Source: Acidobacteriota bacterium
GTDB lineage: Bacteria; Acidobacteriota; Terriglobia; Bryobacterales; Bryobacteraceae
Length of the DNA: 60,026 nucleotides
Assembly: GCA_018268835.1 (NCBI GenBank)
Contig: JAFDVU010000017.1
Coordinates: 1-60,026, forward strand
Direction: 5' to 3'
Shown: positions 57,857 to 60,026 of the stretch, one piece after another
Position numbering within the stretch: the first letter of the stretch is position 1
Layout of the letters: each line of letters begins with the position of its first letter
The notes under the pieces: model-generated
The model's database searches: none
The model's input: the letters and a program-made list of their open reading frames with translations, nothing else
Told to the model about the DNA's origin: nothing
Position numbers and translations under genes: made by a program

Positions 57857-59947
57857 ATGCCTAGAACGATCCCGCTTGAGAGGATGAGAAACATCGGCAT
57901 CGCCGCCCATATCGATGCCGGTAAGACCACCACAACTGAGCGGATTTTGTACTACACCGGCCGGTCCCACAAGATCGGCGAAGTCCATGAGGGCACCGCC
58001 ACCATGGACTGGATGGAACAGGAACAGGAGCGCGGCATCACGATCACGTCGGCCGCGACGACCTGCTCCTGGCGCGACATGCAAATCAACATCATCGATA
58101 CGCCCGGGCACGTGGACTTCACCGCCGAAGTCGAGCGTTCGCTGCGCGTACTCGATGGCGCGGTGGCGGTGTTCGATGCCGTCGCCGGTGTGCAGCCCCA
58201 ATCGGAAACGGTGTGGCGGCAGGCCGATAAGTACCACGTTCCGCGTATCTGCTTCATCAACAAGATGGACCGCGTGGGCGCGGATTATTACCGCGCCGTG
58301 GATACCATCGTGGACCGCCTGAAGGCGCGCCCGGTGCCGATTCAGATTCCGGTCGGCGCGGAAGATCAGTTCAAGGGTGTCGTGGACCTCGTGGAAATGA
58401 AGGCGGTGATCTGGCGCGACGAAACGCTGGGCGCCAAGTTCGACGTGGTCGAGATCCCCGAGGACCTCAAGGAAAAAGCGCAGTCCTACCGCGAGCAGAT
58501 GATCGAGGCGGTCAGCGAATTCGACGACGCTCTGTTCGAAAAGTTCGTTCACGGCGAAGCGCTCACCAACGATGAGATTCGCGCCGGGATCCGCAAGGCG
58601 ACCATCGCCATGAAGATCTTCCCGGTGATCTGCGGGTCGGCGTTCAAGAACAAGGGCGTGCAGACCATGATGGACGCGGTGGTGGATTACCTTCCCTCGC
58701 CGCTCGACGTGCCGCCGGTACAGGGCACCCACCCCGACCATCCCGATCAGGAATTGGAGCGCAAGGCGAGCGACGACGAGCCTTTCTCCGCGCTGGTCTT
58801 CAAGATCATGACCGACCCGTACTCGGGCCAGTTGGCGTTCTTCCGGGTGTACTCCGGCAGGATGAGCGCCGGCGAGAGCGTGTACAACGTGGCCAAAGGC
58901 CGCCGGGAGCGCGTCGGACGCCTGATGCGCATGCACGCCAACAAGCGCGAGGACATCCAGGAAATCCTGGCGGGCGACATCTGCGCGGCGGTGGGGCTGA
59001 AGACGGTCTCCACCGGCGATACGATCTGCGCCGAAGACTTCCCGATCACGCTCGAGAAGATCGACTTCCCGACGCCGGTGATTCAGTTGGCGGTCGAACC
59101 CAAGACCAAGGCCGATCAGGAAAAGATGGGGATGGCGATCGCGAAACTGGCGCAGGAAGATCCCACGTTCCGGGTCAACACCGATCCGGAAACCGGGCAG
59201 ACGATTCTATCCGGCATGGGTGAACTGCACCTGGAGATCATCGTCGACCGCATGATGCGCGAGTTCAGCGTGGCCGCCAACGTGGGCAAGCCGCAGGTGG
59301 CGTATCGCGAGACCATCCGCAACGTGGCCGAGTTCGATTACACGCACAAGAAGCAGACCGGCGGCAGCGGCCAGTACGCGCGCTGCAAGCTGCGCGTCGA
59401 GCCGAACCCGGGCAAGGGCTACGAATTCGTCAACGAGATCCGCGGCGGCAACATTCCCAAGGAATTCATCCCGGCGGTGGAGAAGGGCGTGGTGGAAGCG
59501 CTCGAAGGCGGCATCCTGGCGGGCTACCCGATGGTGGACGTCAAGGTGGCGGTGTTCGACGGCGCCTACCACGAAGTGGACTCCTCGGAAATGGCCTTCA
59601 AGATCTGCTCCTCGATCTGCGTGAAGGAAGCGTGCCGCAAGGGCAAGAGCGTGCTGCTTGAGCCGGTCATGGCGGTGGAAGTCGTGGTTCCCGACGAGTA
59701 CATGGGCAGCGTCAACGGCGACCTGATTTCACGCCGCGGCCAACTCGAAGGTACCGAGATCCAGGGTTCCACTCACATGATCCGGGCCAGCGTGCCGCTC
59801 AGCGATATGTTCGGTTACGCCACGGAACTGCGTTCCCGTACGCAGGGCCGCGGCAGCTTCACCATGCACTTCTCGCGGTACGAGGAAGTGCCCAAGACGA
59901 TTTCGGAAGAGATCGTCGCCAGGGTTCAGGGAAAAGTGACGAAGTAG
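57857..59947 (+). CDS. fusA: Translation elongation factor G
   Basis: This 696-residue GTPase drives ribosomal translocation. G1 is AHIDAGKT (17-24), switch regions include RGITITSA, G3 is DTPGHVDF, and G4 is NKMD. Domains II to V follow, including [13 protein letters not shown] in domain III and [16 protein letters not shown] near the C-terminus. AGAGGGGAG lies upstream with a rather long 14-base spacing to the ATG. The sequence is the classical translocation form. It is third in the str operon and followed by tuf 24 bases later. Confidence 0.98.
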   Translation: MPRTIPLERMRNIGIAAHIDAGKTTTTERILYYTGRSHKIGEVHEGTATMDWMEQEQERGITITSAATTCSWRDMQINIIDTPGHVDFTAEVERSLRVLDGAVAVFDAVAGVQPQSETVWRQADKYHVPRICFINKMDRVGADYYRAVDTIVDRLKARPVPIQIPVGAEDQFKGVVDLVEMKAVIWRDETLGAKFDVVEIPEDLKEKAQSYREQMIEAVSEFDDALFEKFVHGEALTNDEIRAGIRKATIAMKIFPVICGSAFKNKGVQTMMDAVVDYLPSPLDVPPVQGTHPDHPDQELERKASDDEPFSALVFKIMTDPYSGQLAFFRVYSGRMSAGESVYNVAKGRRERVGRLMRMHANKREDIQEILAGDICAAVGLKTVSTGDTICAEDFPITLEKIDFPTPVIQLAVEPKTKADQEKMGMAIAKLAQEDPTFRVNTDPETGQTILSGMGELHLEIIVDRMMREFSVAANVGKPQVAYRETIRNVAEFDYTHKKQTGGSGQYARCKLRVEPNPGKGYEFVNEIRGGNIPKEFIPAVEKGVVEALEGGILAGYPMVDVKVAVFDGAYHEVDSSEMAFKICSSICVKEACRKGKSVLLEPVMAVEVVVPDEYMGSVNGDLISRRGQLEGTEIQGSTHMIRASVPLSDMFGYATELRSRTQGRGSFTMHFSRYEEVPKTISEEIVARVQGKVTK

Positions 59948-59971
59948 GAATTCGAAGGAGATTGACGGCAG

Positions 59972-60026
59972 ATGGCAAAGGAAAAATTCGACCGCAGCAA
60001 GCCGCACGTAAATATCGGGACGATCG
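59972..60026 (+). CDS. tuf: Elongation factor Tu, first 18 codons (3' part outside window)
   Basis: Only the N-terminus MAKEKFDRSKPHVNIGTI is inside the window, and it is diagnostic for EF-Tu. GAAGGAG lies 11 bases before the ATG. It follows fusA after 24 bases in the usual str-operon order. The rest of the gene is beyond the right edge. Confidence 0.95.
   Translation, partial: MAKEKFDRSKPHVNIGTI

Overview
The window is GC-rich, densely coded bacterial DNA. Several features point to an acidobacterium of the Solibacter/Bryobacter type: an ADOP-type duplicated permease, a VWFA protein of the Acidobacterial kind, a ToxR-like regulator with a TolB-like propeller, DUF1549/DUF1501 gene pairs, and many Tat-exported sulfatases and sugar oxidoreductases. 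This assignment rests on gene content and family knowledge; no search was run.

Layout. The left end holds the 3' part of rpoB and a complete rpoC (1-5957), and the right end holds rpsL-rpsG-fusA and the first codons of tuf (56966-60026). All are on the + strand, in the order found contiguously in many bacteria. Between them lie about 51 kb of accessory genes with no recognisable integrase, transposase, tRNA or CRISPR.

Accessory block from left to right. (a) A Uma2-type nuclease gene and a Tat-exported mannonate-dehydratase-like gene (6.0-7.6 kb). (b) A tightly packed operon (7.8-12.6 kb) with a DUF3047 protein, an extended SDR, an Aur1-like PAP2 enzyme, a GNAT-fold acyltransferase and a serine-palmitoyltransferase-like enzyme. 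I read this as a bacterial sphingolipid operon, and it is the most interesting system in the window. A DUF4159 gene follows. (c) Exported sugar-acid and sugar enzymes, a sialidase-like propeller and an ADOP permease (13.5-20.1 kb), followed by a decayed copy of the 3' end of the upstream Gfo/Idh gene. (d) A minus-strand glycan locus: Gfo/Idh, DUF1080, GH92, SGNH hydrolase and sulfatase (20.3-27.5 kb). (e) An S46 dipeptidyl-peptidase, a small cupin, a DUF1549-DUF1501-PPC trio and a second sulfatase (27.5-36.7 kb). (f) A TonB-dependent-receptor-like outer membrane protein divergent from a ToxR-like regulator, with three 10-bp-phased repeats between them (36.7-42.2 kb). (g) A 1640-residue TPR protein coupled to a VWFA protein (42.3-48.1 kb). 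(h) A nucleotidyltransferase and UvrA, then a 33-residue zinc-ribbon protein, a DinB-family protein, a class V aminotransferase, a class A beta-lactamase, a 2-hydroxyacid dehydrogenase and a GOB-like class B3 metallo-beta-lactamase (48.2-56.7 kb).

How the parts fit. The flanks are core transcription and translation genes. The middle is largely envelope biology: making an unusual lipid, importing and degrading glycans and peptides outside the cytoplasm, and surface or secreted proteins. Starts were re-chosen from ribosome binding sites and overlaps for rpsL, the TPR, VWFA, PPC, TonB-receptor, uvrA, enolase-superfamily and 2-hydroxyacid dehydrogenase genes.
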